From the NCBI GenBank assembly GCA_963662175.1, contig OY759217.1, positions 15,378,562 to 15,442,561 of the forward strand: a stretch of DNA of 64,000 nt, read 5' to 3'. Position 1 is the first letter of the stretch. Each line of letters begins with the position of its first letter. Origin of the DNA: Aradus depressus. Lineage: Eukaryota > Arthropoda > Insecta > Hemiptera > Aradidae. Both the position numbers and the translations under genes were made by a program. This document shows positions 19,543-30,815 of the stretch, piece by piece. The notes under the pieces are model-generated. The model saw nothing but the letters and a program-made list of their open reading frames with translations, did not search any database and was not told the DNA's origin.

Positions 19543-19816
19543 TGATGATAAATTAAAACAATGATAAATTACAAGGGAATGAAATAAAACTTACAACTAA
19601 TGATGATCCTGTAGTGGTGAAGTAGAGAGAAATTGACCTCTTCTTCTTTCCTGTAGTCACTAGGTGATGATGGTATGCCAGTAGTTCCTGATGGGGATTG
19701 CTGGTACGTCTCTTCCAGGCAGATAATGACATTGCACTGCACTATACCGCAAGTTAGCCGTGAGCGAAGAGTTAAAACTCAAACTAAATTTCACTAACAC
19801 GTTTTTTAGTCTCACG

Positions 19817-19836
19817 GTCCCTGTTCACGGGCGCCA
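19817..19836 (-). promoter_or_regulatory. Lys-tRNA-type primer binding site
   Basis: On the minus strand this reads TGGCGCCCGTGAACAGGGAC, close to the Lys-tRNA complement used by many retroviruses and gypsy-type elements. The sequence just before it (ending ATATAAC) would be the end of an LTR. Confidence 0.6.
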
Positions 19837-19916
19837 GTTATATGTTCGGACTTAAAGAATTAAAAAAAAACTTTATTAAAACATAAAAGGTTACATCAAT
19901 CAATTTAGCGCTACAA
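19837..19916 (-). other. Probable residual LTR with polyadenylation signal
   Basis: It lies between the end of the env-like frame and the primer site. AATAAA is present on the minus strand near 19870. The order pol-env-LTR-PBS-gag means this LTR is shared by the 3' end of one element copy and the 5' end of another, or is a one-LTR rearrangement. Confidence 0.45.
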
Positions 19917-21150
19917 CTACTGTCTACAGAATGATCTCAGTACAATAGGTGGTCCGCCGGACCTTGTGCACTTGGAAACCAAGGTTGTGGGCGTCGGGAC
20001 ACTATACCGCCATTGGTCGTTAGTGTCATCCCGTAGCCAAAGCGGCAAGAAACCGTGGGTAAACACTGTCTGAGGGCAGAGTGCGCTGAGACACGTCGTC
20101 GTCTTTCTAGTATACAGGGCATAGGTCACCGGGCAAAACCGGGGATCCCGTCCACGACAAAGATTGGAGGTCATGGTCCCACAGACTGGCATGACGTTCG
20201 CGATCCTGGTTGATCAGGAAATGTGTGTGGTCCGACTTCGTGACTACGCTGAACCCGGTTGGCGGGTTGAGCACCGGTAATCCTCGGAAGAGCTCAAAAT
20301 TCCGCTGATGGGTAGTCAGGCGAATATCGACCGCAATCTTCAAGGAACTGCCTGTCGAAACTGCATGCGAGGTCACCATAGTATAGTACATGTAGATGCT
20401 GATAGGGTCCAACTCTGTAATTAGCTCGAGTCCGTCCGGCAGCGTGTGGGAGATCTCCGCTAGCATCTCCCGGAAGTCTCGCGGGGAGATAAGCGCTGTA
20501 CTAACCTGGCCCATCGCCAACGCCTCGATGCCCTGCACCATACCCTGCAGTTTCATCCGTGCCCTAATCACCATGGCCTCAATGCCACGAATATGCGCCG
20601 AAGAATTAGCTATGACTTGAATCAGGTGGGTCAAATTGGACTAAAGCGTAGGTCAGCCCTAGCAAAACTGGCTCGTACGCCCCCCACTAGCGAGGACAGC
20701 TGTTTGCTAGTGTCAACGACCCTATTGCTCAGTTCATGCGTAACTGAGAGGTGGTCCGCGGCGAGATGCACTAAAGCACCCTTCTCTTGGCCTAATGCCC
20801 CTAGATGCTCTTGGAGTTGGACTAAATCATCCGGATCAGGGGTACCAGAAATGAACTTTAGAGCTCGACCCCCCAATAATCTCTCCATCTCCTTGTAAAT
20901 CCAACTCAACTCGGCAACGGAAGGGAGTAGCTCGGTGAGCCCCCTGTCCGTGGACCGTTTGAGTTGGGCGCGTGCCTCCCCGGTCTCCTCTAGCAGCGCC
21001 GCTATCCCGCGGTAAATCTCAGACACCTGAATGTCGATGAAGACCCGCCAGTGACTGCTGGCGAAAATCACCTCGCCCTCCCGATGGAACCAATTGCCCT
21101 GTTCCACGGAGTCCCCTTCCTCGGCTCCGCCTATCTGGGCCCCTCCTGCA
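19917..21150 (-). pseudogene. Env-like (F-type) frame of an endogenous errantivirus-like element
   Basis: Minus-strand frames in three overlapping pieces (21371-20631, 20634-20107, 20192-19917) read as one envelope-like protein with small frameshifts near 20634 and 20130. Features seen: GEVIFASSHWRVF near the start, long helical regions, an IRLTTHQRNFELF segment and a cysteine-bearing tail (TCLSALC). These resemble the env/F-like glycoproteins of insect errantiviruses. No clear transmembrane anchor is visible. The frame breaks and the upstream deletion indicate a dead copy. Confidence 0.6.
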
Positions 21151-22110
21151 ACACAAAAGGAGAGCCTTGAGCAACCACAAACAATTCCGTTCGCGGCCCC
21201 TCCGGCGGGGCCCACATCGGCCAAAGTCTCCTCACACGATCGGGCTTCTGGAGTGCCCCCTTTACCCCGGGGTTTCGGCCCGCCCAACCAATAGTAGGAG
21301 AACTCCGCCAAGCGGAGTGCCCAGCGAGTTAGACGGGATGAGGGAACTGAGTAGCCACCGCAACGCAGCATGGTCGGTTACCAGTTTAAAGGGACGCCCC
21401 AATAAGTAACAACGAAAGGTTTTGGTGGCCCACGCCACCGTTCTCGTTCGATGGTACTATAATGCTTTTAGCCGGTAGCAGCTGTCTACTCGCATAGGCG
21501 ATGGGTCGCTCTTGCCCGTACTGTACCTGCGAGAGGACCGCCCCAACGGCCACTCCGGACAGCCAAAAGGAAGGGCTCCGTAAACATTGGGTAAATCAGT
21601 ACAGATTCAGAGCAAAGCGCCGTTGATAAGACGGCGGAATGCTTGCTGCTGTTCCTCCTCCCATCGGAACTTTTCCTCCTGCTGCAACAGTGAGGTAAGG
21701 GGGTGTGCGAGGTCGGCAAAATTAGGTATAAAGCGACGGTAGTACCCTGCAAGCCCCAGGAAACTCTTTACCTCCTTCGCGTTTTTGGGGACGGGATAGG
21801 CCCGATTAGCCGAAATCTTACCCGGATCGGGTTTCACCTCTTGTGCCCCAAGTACGCCACCTCTGAGGTCGTGAATTGACACTTCTCTAGCCTAACCTTG
21901 TAAGTTCGCTTCCGCCGGAAGGGACAACACGTGATTCAGCCGTTCGACGTGCTGTTCCATGGTTGCTCCGAATATAATGATGTCGTCCAAGTACGCCAGA
22001 CACTCGGTACCCTTGATCCCAGCCAACAGCATATCCATGGAATTTTCCCATCCCAATGGACAACATACGACGTTGACTTTCGCCAAATTCTTATCGAATT
22101 TCTTCCCATT
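21150..22110 (-). pseudogene. Ty3/gypsy reverse transcriptase-RNase H remnant
   Basis: Reading minus from about 22090: RT core with AYLDDIIIFG (catalytic YxDD), then the downstream PDPGKI...VKSFLGLAGYYRRFIPNF segment and an FRWEEEQQQAF segment, followed by a decayed RNase H ending near RLTRWALRLAEFSYYW (about 21290-21330). At least three frameshifts occur (near 21885, 21600 and 21400). The integrase that should follow RNase H is missing: sequence passes within about 150 bases into the env-like frame. Confidence 0.85.
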
Positions 22111-22560
22111 TAATTTCGCGCAAAGCTATTCTTTGACGCCGAATCGTTGATCTACTAATAGAAAGGTCATTTAGAATACTTTGGTTTGGCTTTTGCGAGG
22201 AACTCAGTGTTTGTCGTTTGACTTTTCTTTATCTTTCTACAGATATTTCTCTTTTTTCCTTGTTTGAGAGTTTTGGGTTTTTGTGTTAATACATCAATGT
22301 TTTTAGATACAGGCAAGTTATTACTCATAGGGCTAGGGCCCGCTTGGGCTTAAAAACCCCTTCTGCCTCTATGGGCAGGGTCTGCTCTTCTGAGCTGGGA
22401 GGCTTGAGTGGAGATGGCACTTTATCTCCTTGTCTTTTTGTGGCTTGATTCATGATTGGGTTTACGATGTGTTTGATGTTGTTTAGGAGAGGAAAAGGAA
22501 GTGGGTTCTTCTATGAGAGGAGAGGATAGAAGGGTAATTGGTATGTGTTGTAATTGGTAA
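22111..22560. other. Region without a recognised gene
   Basis: Probably degraded flank of the retroelement. No motif seen. Confidence 0.4.
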
Positions 22561-23400
22561 TAAAGGTATGTGTAGGTATCATTTGGGAAACTCGGCCAGT
22601 CAAGCTTCACCAGCCCCCTCCCTTCCCCCCCCCCCCCCCCGCGGCCCACCCTGATTCACCCCCACAATGGAGAAGGTGGCCTCGGGAGATCGCCCGGGTC
22701 CCGTCCATGCACCACATGGCACTACTAGGCAGGCGGGATTTTTCGCCAGCTGATAGGGCACCCACTCACACTGGTTGGGTGGAGTCCCCTGTACTATCTG
22801 GCGGCCCAGGTGTGCCGAACCCAGTTTTAGCCTGTACCCTCCAACTCCATGAAGAGACGGGGGCAAAAGACAACGGGGATGGGCCCCAGGAAGCTGACCT
22901 GCCGAGGTGTGGTGAGTATATTGTGCCGGTGTGCAGTGTTGAGCTAGGGTACCACGGGGTTGCTGGGCCCTTCCATCCTTGCACACAGAATGGACCCTGT
23001 GGGGCGTAGATGGTAGTTGTTCACAGCAAAACTGATGATGGGTGATGAGGTTGGAAGCGCAATTGGAGGCATCTGAGGAGCAGCACCATGGCTAAGCACC
23101 GTGAATGGGACCCCCGGCCAATATACAACTATCAGCAGTGGCGGCTTCGACAGCCCCCGCAAGACGCACGCCATCGCTGACCAACCGACGAATGATTTGC
23201 AGGTCTCCAACACTATAATCCACATCCTCGAGGAGAATCATATCCTCTGAAGCAAGACGATCGGCTATCTGTATACCTATTCCTGAATCATCCGCATCCA
23301 TTAATGAATGTGGGGTTGCTGTTCTGTGCTGGGAAGTCCACTGGCGCCAGCACAGCTGGGACTTGGGCATGAGCATCTATAACCAGAGAATAATATAATA
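22560..23400 (-). other. GC-rich segment with unassigned open frames
   Basis: Several open minus-strand frames (22600-22986, 22944-23225, 23092-23376) overlap in different phases, and a poly-C tract lies at about 22628. One frame holds a GVRLAGAVEAATADS-type stretch. An acceptor-like pyrimidine-AG precedes the ATG at about 23376. It may be gag or protease of the adjacent retroelement, or exons of a host or transposon gene. I cannot tell which. Confidence 0.3.
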
Positions 23401-23426
23401 ACTTCCCATACATCATAAAGTTTTCA

Positions 23427-23668
23427 TGTCTCAACTCGTCGCTTCAGGTGGGCCTTCTGTTTAGCAGCCTTGAATTTTCGTATGCCTGCAGCCCTGCAGC
23501 CCATTTGACCTGTTTTTTTTAACTTTGAGCCTGCCAGTTTTCTTCCTTGAGGCTGGTACTTTAATCCAAAAGTGTCTGGGTTGTATGTAACCATGACGGT
23601 GTTTTCATCTAGAGTGCTTGCTATTGAGCTTGTCTCAGCTGCTAAAGACTGCTCAGCCCGTATATTAT
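23427..23668 (-). other. Unassigned lysine-rich open frame
   Basis: About 80 codons are open on the minus strand without an obvious start, ending at a TGA near 23427. Residues include DENTVMVTYNPDTFGLKY and a basic tail (KFKAAKQKAHLKRR). A stretch with acceptor-like features follows toward 23376, so the two could be adjacent exons. No family recognised. Confidence 0.3.
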
Positions 23669-23857
23669 CTTTTTTTTTTGTAGTATGATATTTTCTCTTT
23701 TTCTCTCCAAATCTTCCTGTTCATTCTCACCTCACGGTCGGTCATGTACAGCAAGTAGGTTAATTCCGAGTTATTTTTTTACCGTTCGACGACCAAAAAT
23801 GTTAAAACCCTCTTGGGACAGAAATTTTACGTTTTACATGGAATCGCCGTCTTATTT

Positions 23858-24210
23858 TCAGGCCAGCCTTCGGACAGGTACCTCGTTATTATCCTCATTT
23901 CCCAGTCCATATCCTTTGACAAGTTCTTCCTTCAAAGAATCATCTATGGGCAGCTGATCCCTCAATAGGCAGACTTGTGCCTCGATTTCCTCATCAACAT
24001 CTCCTAAGGCTTCATGTATTTTTGTTCCTCTCTGAGGAGATCTAGACAATGTATCAGGGATGAACATTTCTTTTCCTGCCTTATATCTTACCTCAAATTC
24101 ATATTTCTGTAATTGAATCAGGGGGGCATGCTTCAATATTTTTCAGGCAGATGAACTTCAGAGGTTTATGATCTGATTCGACAGATACATGTCCGTTTGT
24201 ATGGTTATTT
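23858..24210 (-). pseudogene. Second Ty3/gypsy RNase H fragment
   Basis: The minus strand has a VSVESDHKPLKFI segment, then LIQLQKYEFEVRYKAGKEMFIPDTLSRS, the classic end of Ty3/gypsy RNase H, and the start of the linker (LRDQLPIDDSL). The two parts are in different phases with a short deletion between. It belongs to a different element from the one at 21150-22110. Confidence 0.82.
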
Positions 24211-25963
24211 TGACCCAAAAAATGAACATTTTTGTACATCTCTTACCAAAGGATAGCCTTAAAAACATTAATTATGCTGATAGCCTAATTTTTATTACTT
24301 TTGTGATATTAATAAAAAATTCTTGGTTTTTTAATTCAAAATTTTAATTCTCTCTCTCTATATATATAATGAAATCACACTCTGATGAGTGAAATAAAGA
24401 CGAAATTGCGTTTTTCTGTAAAGACAAAAATTTTATTAGCAAACAACAATGTACAACGTAATTTCACTTTTATCACTTATAAACAAATGACTACTTAACT
24501 CACTTGTAAAGACAAAAAAAACAACATTTAAAGCCTTTATTCCAGGTCTTGATTTCTTCTTTTACAGGAAATAATTTCTGTACACTATGATGACTCTAAT
24601 ATTTAACACAACCTAACATAACCTCCCATTTACCCTCAGACTGACAGTGATACCAATTAAGTTCTGTGGATAAGACGGCAAATTCAAAATGATTAATTAA
24701 GAAAAGCGACAACACTAGTTTAGTGATTTTCTTTACATATATATAATAAATTATTGAAATTTGGGTTTAAGTAACCCCCGGGTTACTTGCACCCAAGCTA
24801 CATTTCCCATGAAATAAACAATTGAAATAAGTACTGTGCTCAAGTAGGACCTAGGATCTGGAAATAAAACACTTAGTGACATTTTAGTTGTAAGAATGTT
24901 AGTATTTGACATTATATTTGAAAAAACTAATGCATGAAAAACCTATTTACTATATTTTACACTGCAACTGAAAACATCCCCCTTCTCATTAGTTTTGGTG
25001 GACTCATTTTTTTTATAATATAAACCACTTGTAATATAAAATGTCCTTTTCTCCAGGCCATTTCCAAGCCTTTTTGGTCGGTGCCATGCAATCAACAATT
25101 GCACCGTTATTGCGATGTTAATGCAATAAATAAAATATTGTGTGTTTTTATTTTATTATGAGTATGTACGCATTTTTATTTTCTTCTTGTTCTTTGATGT
25201 TATGTCATAATATATTATAGCCCCCCCTTCTATCTTATAAATACTTTGTAATCTACTACAAACCCCATTCTTTATTTTATTTTATTATATTATTGACAAA
25301 CAACTCAAATATTTGTAAACGTTATGTTAAGGCCCCCCTCTCTGGGACTTGCCTAGGGGACACGGTGTCACAGCCTTAGGTAATCTCAAGTAATTTTTTT
25401 TTATAAACATTTCAATTTATTGTTTTATTTGACAGATCTCAATCAAATGAAAGCCTGTAAAAAAAATTAGCACCTGAATATTATCATTTGAATTCTAATG
25501 CTTTATCACTGTGTATTGCACCGTAAATTTCTGAACTCTTCTTGCAGAAACTCATTTCTAACAAGAAAAAAAAAATAGAATTATGCTTATTATTTTTAAT
25601 TAAAGAAGCACTAAGGAGCCCGCAACCTCACAAGACCCTTTTCAACATTGCAAACAACCAAAACCTCAATAATATCATACTATACATAGTGAGGGCGCTA
25701 AAAATCAGAGGACATTGAAGTATTTAAATAAAATACCATTTCACTAGAAGTTTTTTCACTATTTTTTTTTCATTTGTTAATTACAGTTAGGTTCTATTAC
25801 TTTGTACTTTATTATTTTCTATTTCATTTATTTACTATTTTATGACTGAATAATGTATAAATCAGGCCGAACCCTGAGCCTAAAACATGTATTTGCTAAA
25901 GGCTAATAAAATTGATTGATATTTTAAATTAAAATGTTTTATTTTTGTCTACATTATAATATA
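24211..25963. other. Intergenic AT-rich region
   Basis: No gene seen. It holds a CT/TA microsatellite near 24350 and several T-rich runs. Confidence 0.6.
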
Positions 25964-26313
25964 GGTTTAGGTTTTAGGTTTTATGACTCATGCCCGGGCT
26001 TTAACTACGAGGTCATATCGCCTACTACCAGAGCGCTCTTTCGTCACTCTGGTGGACATGAGCCCGACTCTTCTGTGGGAGTCCTAAATTTTGCCTACCC
26101 TAAATTTTTATTCATCTAGGGTAGGGGTCTTTAACGAGTACCTGACATCGTACAGGCTCGGGACCATCGCTTAACGTCCCATCCGAAGGACGGCGTGCTT
26201 AAGTTTATTTTACCTCCCAGATAAAATAAACTAAGGGCCTCGGTCGGGCTACGAACCCACGACCTTGAGCTCAGAAGTCAAGCACGCATACCACTGAGCT
26301 ACCGGCGCCCTCA
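25964..26313 (-). mobile_element. tRNA-derived SINE, near full length
   Basis: On the minus strand it begins GGGCGCCGGTAGCTCAGTGG (A box TAGCTCAGTGG) and has a B-box-like GGTTCGTAGCC. The family body (GGACGTTAAGCGATGGTCCC, CAGGTACTCGTTAAAGA) follows, ending in GCCCGGGCATGAGTCATAAAACC. This is one of about a dozen family members in the window. Confidence 0.9.
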
Positions 26314-27185
26314 TATTGTTGTCTTTTTCTACCATTATAATATATATTTTTTTGTTAATATTTTTGTTTTTGTTATATTTGTCTGTTGATTTTGCCTTAC
26401 ATCAAATATACATACGATTTAGTTATTAAGTAATAAATACATCAAATTAAAGCCTCAACTACAGTAATACGTAATACATTTTGAATTAAGCCACAATATG
26501 CCATTTCGAACTTGTTCTAAAAATTCAAATATAATACATTTTGTACTCTCCTATTGTATACACAGAAAATCATAGAAATACGAGAGGTCAAGGTTCGGAA
26601 TTTGATGTATGAACCTGTTTTGAATGACCTAAAGAAGTATGTATATATATGTACATATATATATATAAAGTATACATCATTTCTCATGGGCCCATTTGGC
26701 TAAAAATTGATACGTGTTTTACTCTGGAAAGTGTGAGGCCAAAATTTCATGTCGAGAGAGATGAAGGTTATTTTTTTTTTCAATTTGATTGCTCTTTATG
26801 TCTTTATTATGTCTGCATTATTATTTAATATTTCCATTTATTTTATTTTATGTAATTACACCGACATTTCGGTCCATTTTATTGTGATTGTATTGTCTTT
26901 TTACCAAATAAACTATTCATTAAATAATGAAATTGTGTTAATCCTTTATAAATCTTCACCTCCTTCAGTACTAATTATTTTTTTTTTTTTCATGTAAACA
27001 GGGATGTTGACGTCATTCTTACAGTTCCTGCATATACAAATAATCCCAATTTGGTTTGTTCTTCAATATTTACAGTTTTTTTTTTTTATTCCCTGATAAA
27101 TCACTCCTTTAATTTATTTTTTTTGTCTGCCGGAACTAAGCTTTTTTTTTTGTTTTGTCTGTTTTCTTTTGAGGTATAAACCTTA
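26314..27185. other. Intergenic AT-rich region
   Basis: TA and T-rich simple repeats; a poly-T-rich open frame at 26749-26997 has no protein-like features. Confidence 0.6.
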
Positions 27186-27189
27186 ACTA

Positions 27190-27464
27190 CTACTTTCTCC
27201 ATGGACTCCTCTTTGGACTTGCATCTGATGGCTACTGCAGTGGCCCACCAGCTGCTATCATCCACGGCAATGGCCTTGAGCTATGTGGCCATTACGAGTA
27301 TATAAAGAAAAACCTAGATTTTTCAACAAATGGTAGGTATTTAGCCCATATTGAATTTTCAGTATTTAATGTGTTCCTCACCCGGACGCCCAGAATGGAC
27401 TGTATAGAGATAAGTATGTATCTTGTGACAACTGTGATGTACCCCAGGGAGCCGAGCTGGGGGT
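27190..27464 (+). other. Unassigned open frame of about 91 codons
   Basis: The frame is open between stops with no initial ATG and has balanced amino-acid use unlike its T-rich surroundings (segments DGYCSGPPAAIIHGNGLE and NGRYLAHIEFSVFNVFLTR). It could be a decayed transposon or host exon; no splice sites are convincing and no family is recognised. Confidence 0.25.
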
Positions 27465-27749
27465 AAATTTTGACTGGTACTCACCTCGTAGCAACGCGGA
27501 CAAGTGCGTTAAGAGTAAATGTCCCTGTTTTATTTCTCAGCTCAAAAAAAAAATTCAAAAAGAAATTATCAAACAAAAAAAGATTTAAAAAAAAAATGAA
27601 AAAAACAAATTTTCCAAAAAAGAATGTTAAAACAAAAAAAATTAAAAAAAATGTTTCTAAAAAACTTCAATAAAAAATCAAAAAAATTTCAACAAAAATT
27701 AAAAAACTTTTCAATAAAGAATGAAAGAAAAAAAAAATTTCAAAAAATC

Positions 27750-28274
27750 TGGCCCACCCCCTGCTCACAATATATCCGGCCCACCCCCTGCTCACCATAA
27801 TCCGGCCCACCCTGCTCAGTGCAATCATTCGATCAATTGTGTATAGTGCTTTAAAACATACTGAGACTGCAATGAGATAGGGTTGGGTAACCAGAAGAAA
27901 GGTTGTCAGTGACATACTGCTATGATTAGTTTTACGTACCTATTTCTTAAAGAAGGAAGAAGAAGATAAAAAATGGGTTACATTTATTTAGACGCTAATT
28001 ATATTCAATGCGAATTTATTTATAATTAATTATTTTACAATTGTAACGAAAACAAATCTGGTTGGATACTCTATCTCATTGCAGTCTCAGTATGCTTTAA
28101 AGCACTATACACAATTGATGGAATGATTGCACTGACATCCTATAAAATTGAAAAACTTTTGTGGATGCCGGATATATGGTGAGCAGGGGGTGGGCCGGAT
28201 GTATAGTTAGTAGGGGGTGGGCCGGATGTATAGTTAGTAGGGGGTGGGCCGGATATATGGTGAGTAGGGGGTGG
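27750..28274. repeat. Fold-back element with nested inverted arms
   Basis: 27818-27884 is the near-perfect reverse complement of 28067-28132. Outside these, GGCCCACCCCCTGCTCA units (27752-27815) face TGAGCAGGGGGTGGGCC units (28175-28274). The loop is about 180 bp. The outer right arm runs straight into the 19-bp satellite. Confidence 0.8.
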
Positions 28275-29483
28275 GCCGTGTAGTAAAGAGCTGGTCGCGT
28301 AGTAAAGAGCTCGCCGTGTAGTGAACAGCTGGCCGTGTAGTAAACAGCTGGTCGTGTAGTAAACAGCTCGCCGTGTAGTAAGCAGCTGGCCGTGTAGTAA
28401 ACAGCTGGCCGTGTAGTAAAGAGCTCGCCGTGTAGTGAACAGCTCGCCGTGTAGTGAACAGCTCGCCGTGTAGTGAACAGCTGGCCGTGTAGTAAACAGC
28501 TCGCCGTGTAGTAAGCAGCTGGCCGTGTAGTAAACAGCTGGCCGTGTAGTAAACAGCTGGCCGTGTAGTAAAGAGCTCGCCGTGTAGTGAACAGCTCGCC
28601 TTGTAGTTAACAGCTCGCCGTGTAGTGAACAGCTGGTCGTGTAGTAAACAGCTCGCCGTGTAGTAAGCAGCTGGCCGTGTAGTAAACAGCTGGCCGTGTA
28701 GTAAAGAGCTCGCCGTGTAGTGAACAGCTCGCCTTGTAGTTAACAGCTCGCCGTGTAGTGAACAGCTGGTCGTGTAGTAAACAGCTCGCCGTGTAGTAAG
28801 CAGCTGGCCGTGTAGTAAACAGCTGGCCGTGTAGTAAAGAGCTCGCCGTGTAGTGAACAGCTCGCCGTGTAGTGAACAGCTGACCATCTAGTAAAGAGCT
28901 CGCCGTGTAGTGAACAGCTCGCCGTGTAGTGAACAGCTCGCCGTGTAGTGAACAGCTGGTCGTGTAGTAAACAGCTCGCCGTGTAGTAAAGAGCTCGCCG
29001 TGTAGCGAACAGCTCGCCGTGTAGTGAACAGCTCGCCGTGTAGTGAACAGCTGGCCGTGTAGTAAACAGCTCGCCGTGTAGTAAGCAGCTGGCCGTGTAG
29101 TAAACAGCTGGCCGTGTAGTAAAGAGCTCGCCGTGTAGTGAACAGCTCGCCGTGTAGTGAACAGCTCGCCGTGTAGTGAACAGCTGGTCGTGTAGTAAAC
29201 AGCTCGCCGTGTAGTAAGCAGCTGGCCGTGTAGTAAACAGCTGGCCGTGTAGTGAACAGCTCGCCGTGTAGTGAACAGCTGGCCGTGTAGTAAACAGCGG
29301 GTCGCGTAGTAAACAGCTGACCGTATAGTAAAGGGCTGGCCGTGTAGTAAACAGCTCGCCATGTAATAAACAGCTCGCCGTGTAGTAAAGAGCTCGCCGT
29401 GTAGTGAACAGCTGACCATGTAGTAGGTTACTGCCCGTGGAGTAGGGAGCTAGCCGTGTAGTAGGTCACTGCCCGTGTAGTAG
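28275..29483. repeat. 19-bp satellite array, about 64 copies
   Basis: The monomer is GCCGTGTAGTAAACAGCTG with variants (GTGAACAGCTC, GTAAGCAGCTG). Variant order repeats every 7-8 monomers (133-152 bp), giving higher-order structure. Because no phase of the reverse monomer contains a stop, long repetitive minus-strand frames arise automatically and should not be read as proteins. Confidence 0.95.
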
Positions 29484-30118
29484 CCAAGCCCCACTGCGTC
29501 ATGTTCACTTGAATACTCCGAAATAATAAACATGAAAGAAGACACTGATAAGTCTACCTATGTGAAATTAGCACCCAACTTTTAAAAATCGAACTGAGAA
29601 GAATTCTGCTAAAACCGGAAGTGGGCTAAGAAAAAAAAGTGAAAGACATCCAATGCTCGCAAAAACACGTGGTTTGCAAATTCAATCGCCGTTTTCGCGT
29701 ATTGCAAATTTAATATAAACTTTCAAAAATATTCATTACAGAGGATCTAATGTGGACGTTTGTTCCACCAATATTTTTGTTTGTACCTCAAATAAAGTAT
29801 ATACGAAATGCCGAGTCCAAAGGAAGTTTCGTCGTTTGTACCTTCAACAAGAAACATTTATGAGTTTATAACAAAAAAACTTTCTTTAGCATATCAGAGT
29901 TACATAAATGAACCTTTGCTCCTTCAGAAAATTTTGATAAAATGCTATTATTTTATTTTCACATTCTGTAATAGTATTCTGTAATAGACTTTACTATTCA
30001 TCAAGTCTTGATGAATTGCTGAAGAGCTGAGGAGAGAAGTGGTAATGCCATCTAGTGAGACTTTACTGAACTAACTGCTATTCACGCTAACTAGCGATGG
30101 TTTCCTGAACTACCAAAT
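29484..30118. other. Intergenic region
   Basis: No gene or clear repeat recognised. Confidence 0.5.
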
Positions 30119-30199
30119 ATGAAGATTTTATTGCTGATTTGTAGAGCTCGGATGTTAATGCATTTGCATATTTTTATCTCTGCTTCGTACATCACTATT

Positions 30200-30469
30200 A
30201 TGCTTCTTGAATTTGAACAGCCGACATGCTCCTGCAACCAAGACTACACAGAGCTCACAGTACAACATATACTGACGGACTGCACAAACTACACCACATT
30301 AAGAAACATATACAAACTACCGACACATGAAAAAAATACTTCAAACACCCACCGACGAATACAACGGACTCATCCAGTTACTTCAAGATGCAAAATTCTA
30401 CGAGGACATTTAGACACAAAAGTCGTCGCTAATGACCCTGAAGTTGATGCGACGTTAAATAAAAACTAA
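30200..30469 (+). pseudogene. LINE 3' end (jockey-like zinc-knuckle tail)
   Basis: The frame contains EQPTCSCNQDYTELTVQHILTDC, the C-x-C...H...C knuckle at the C-terminus of jockey-type LINE ORF2. A frameshift near 30330 follows, after which the other phase continues to a stop near 30411. A poly-A-rich tail begins at about 30470. A second fragment of the same LINE lies at 52679-52745 on the opposite strand. Confidence 0.7.
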
Positions 30470-30815
30470 GGAAAAAAAAAAGAATAATAATAAAACCTCA
30501 ATAAATGGATTATTACATCAAATATAATACTGTCTCTTATTGCGAGGTTACAAATAGAACATTCCGGATCGTAGGCGGATTATCTGTTAATACACGGCAT
30601 AACCTACTTTTGACAATAGATCGATTAAGCTAGTAACATTAAGAAAGTTTTTGGAAGATAATCATTTAAAGAAATACCCACATGACAGAGCTGGTTGTAC
30701 AGGGCAATAACGCCTTCAGGGACAAATGAAAAATGAGCAATGAAAGGCAGTTAATTAAGAGAATATCTGTCCCAATATACTGTATATGTACGTTGTTCTG
30801 TATTTTTAGTTGATT

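Larger units (their letters stand above)
18362..19606. repeat. 848-850 bp tandem duplication (second copy truncated)
   Basis: 18362-18758 matches 19212-19606 with few mismatches and one 2-bp indel. The unit includes a gag fragment plus the end of a helix-turn-helix exon. The second unit stops after the first few bases of that exon. Confidence 0.85.

Noticed and set aside
19917..21150. Active endogenous retrovirus
   Set aside because: Env-like frame is broken in at least two places, integrase is missing and no paired LTRs are found.
24765..24800. Palindrome-like GTAACCCCCGGGTTAC
   Set aside because: Imperfect, short and isolated; no context to support a function.
28234..29419. Long repetitive minus-strand frames (217 and 270 codons)
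   Set aside because: They arise because the 19-bp monomer has no stop codon in any minus phase; the composition is purely that of the satellite.
28275..29483. CRISPR-like look of the regular arrays here and at 55911-57581
   Set aside because: The units are contiguous with no unique spacers, and the genome is animal.
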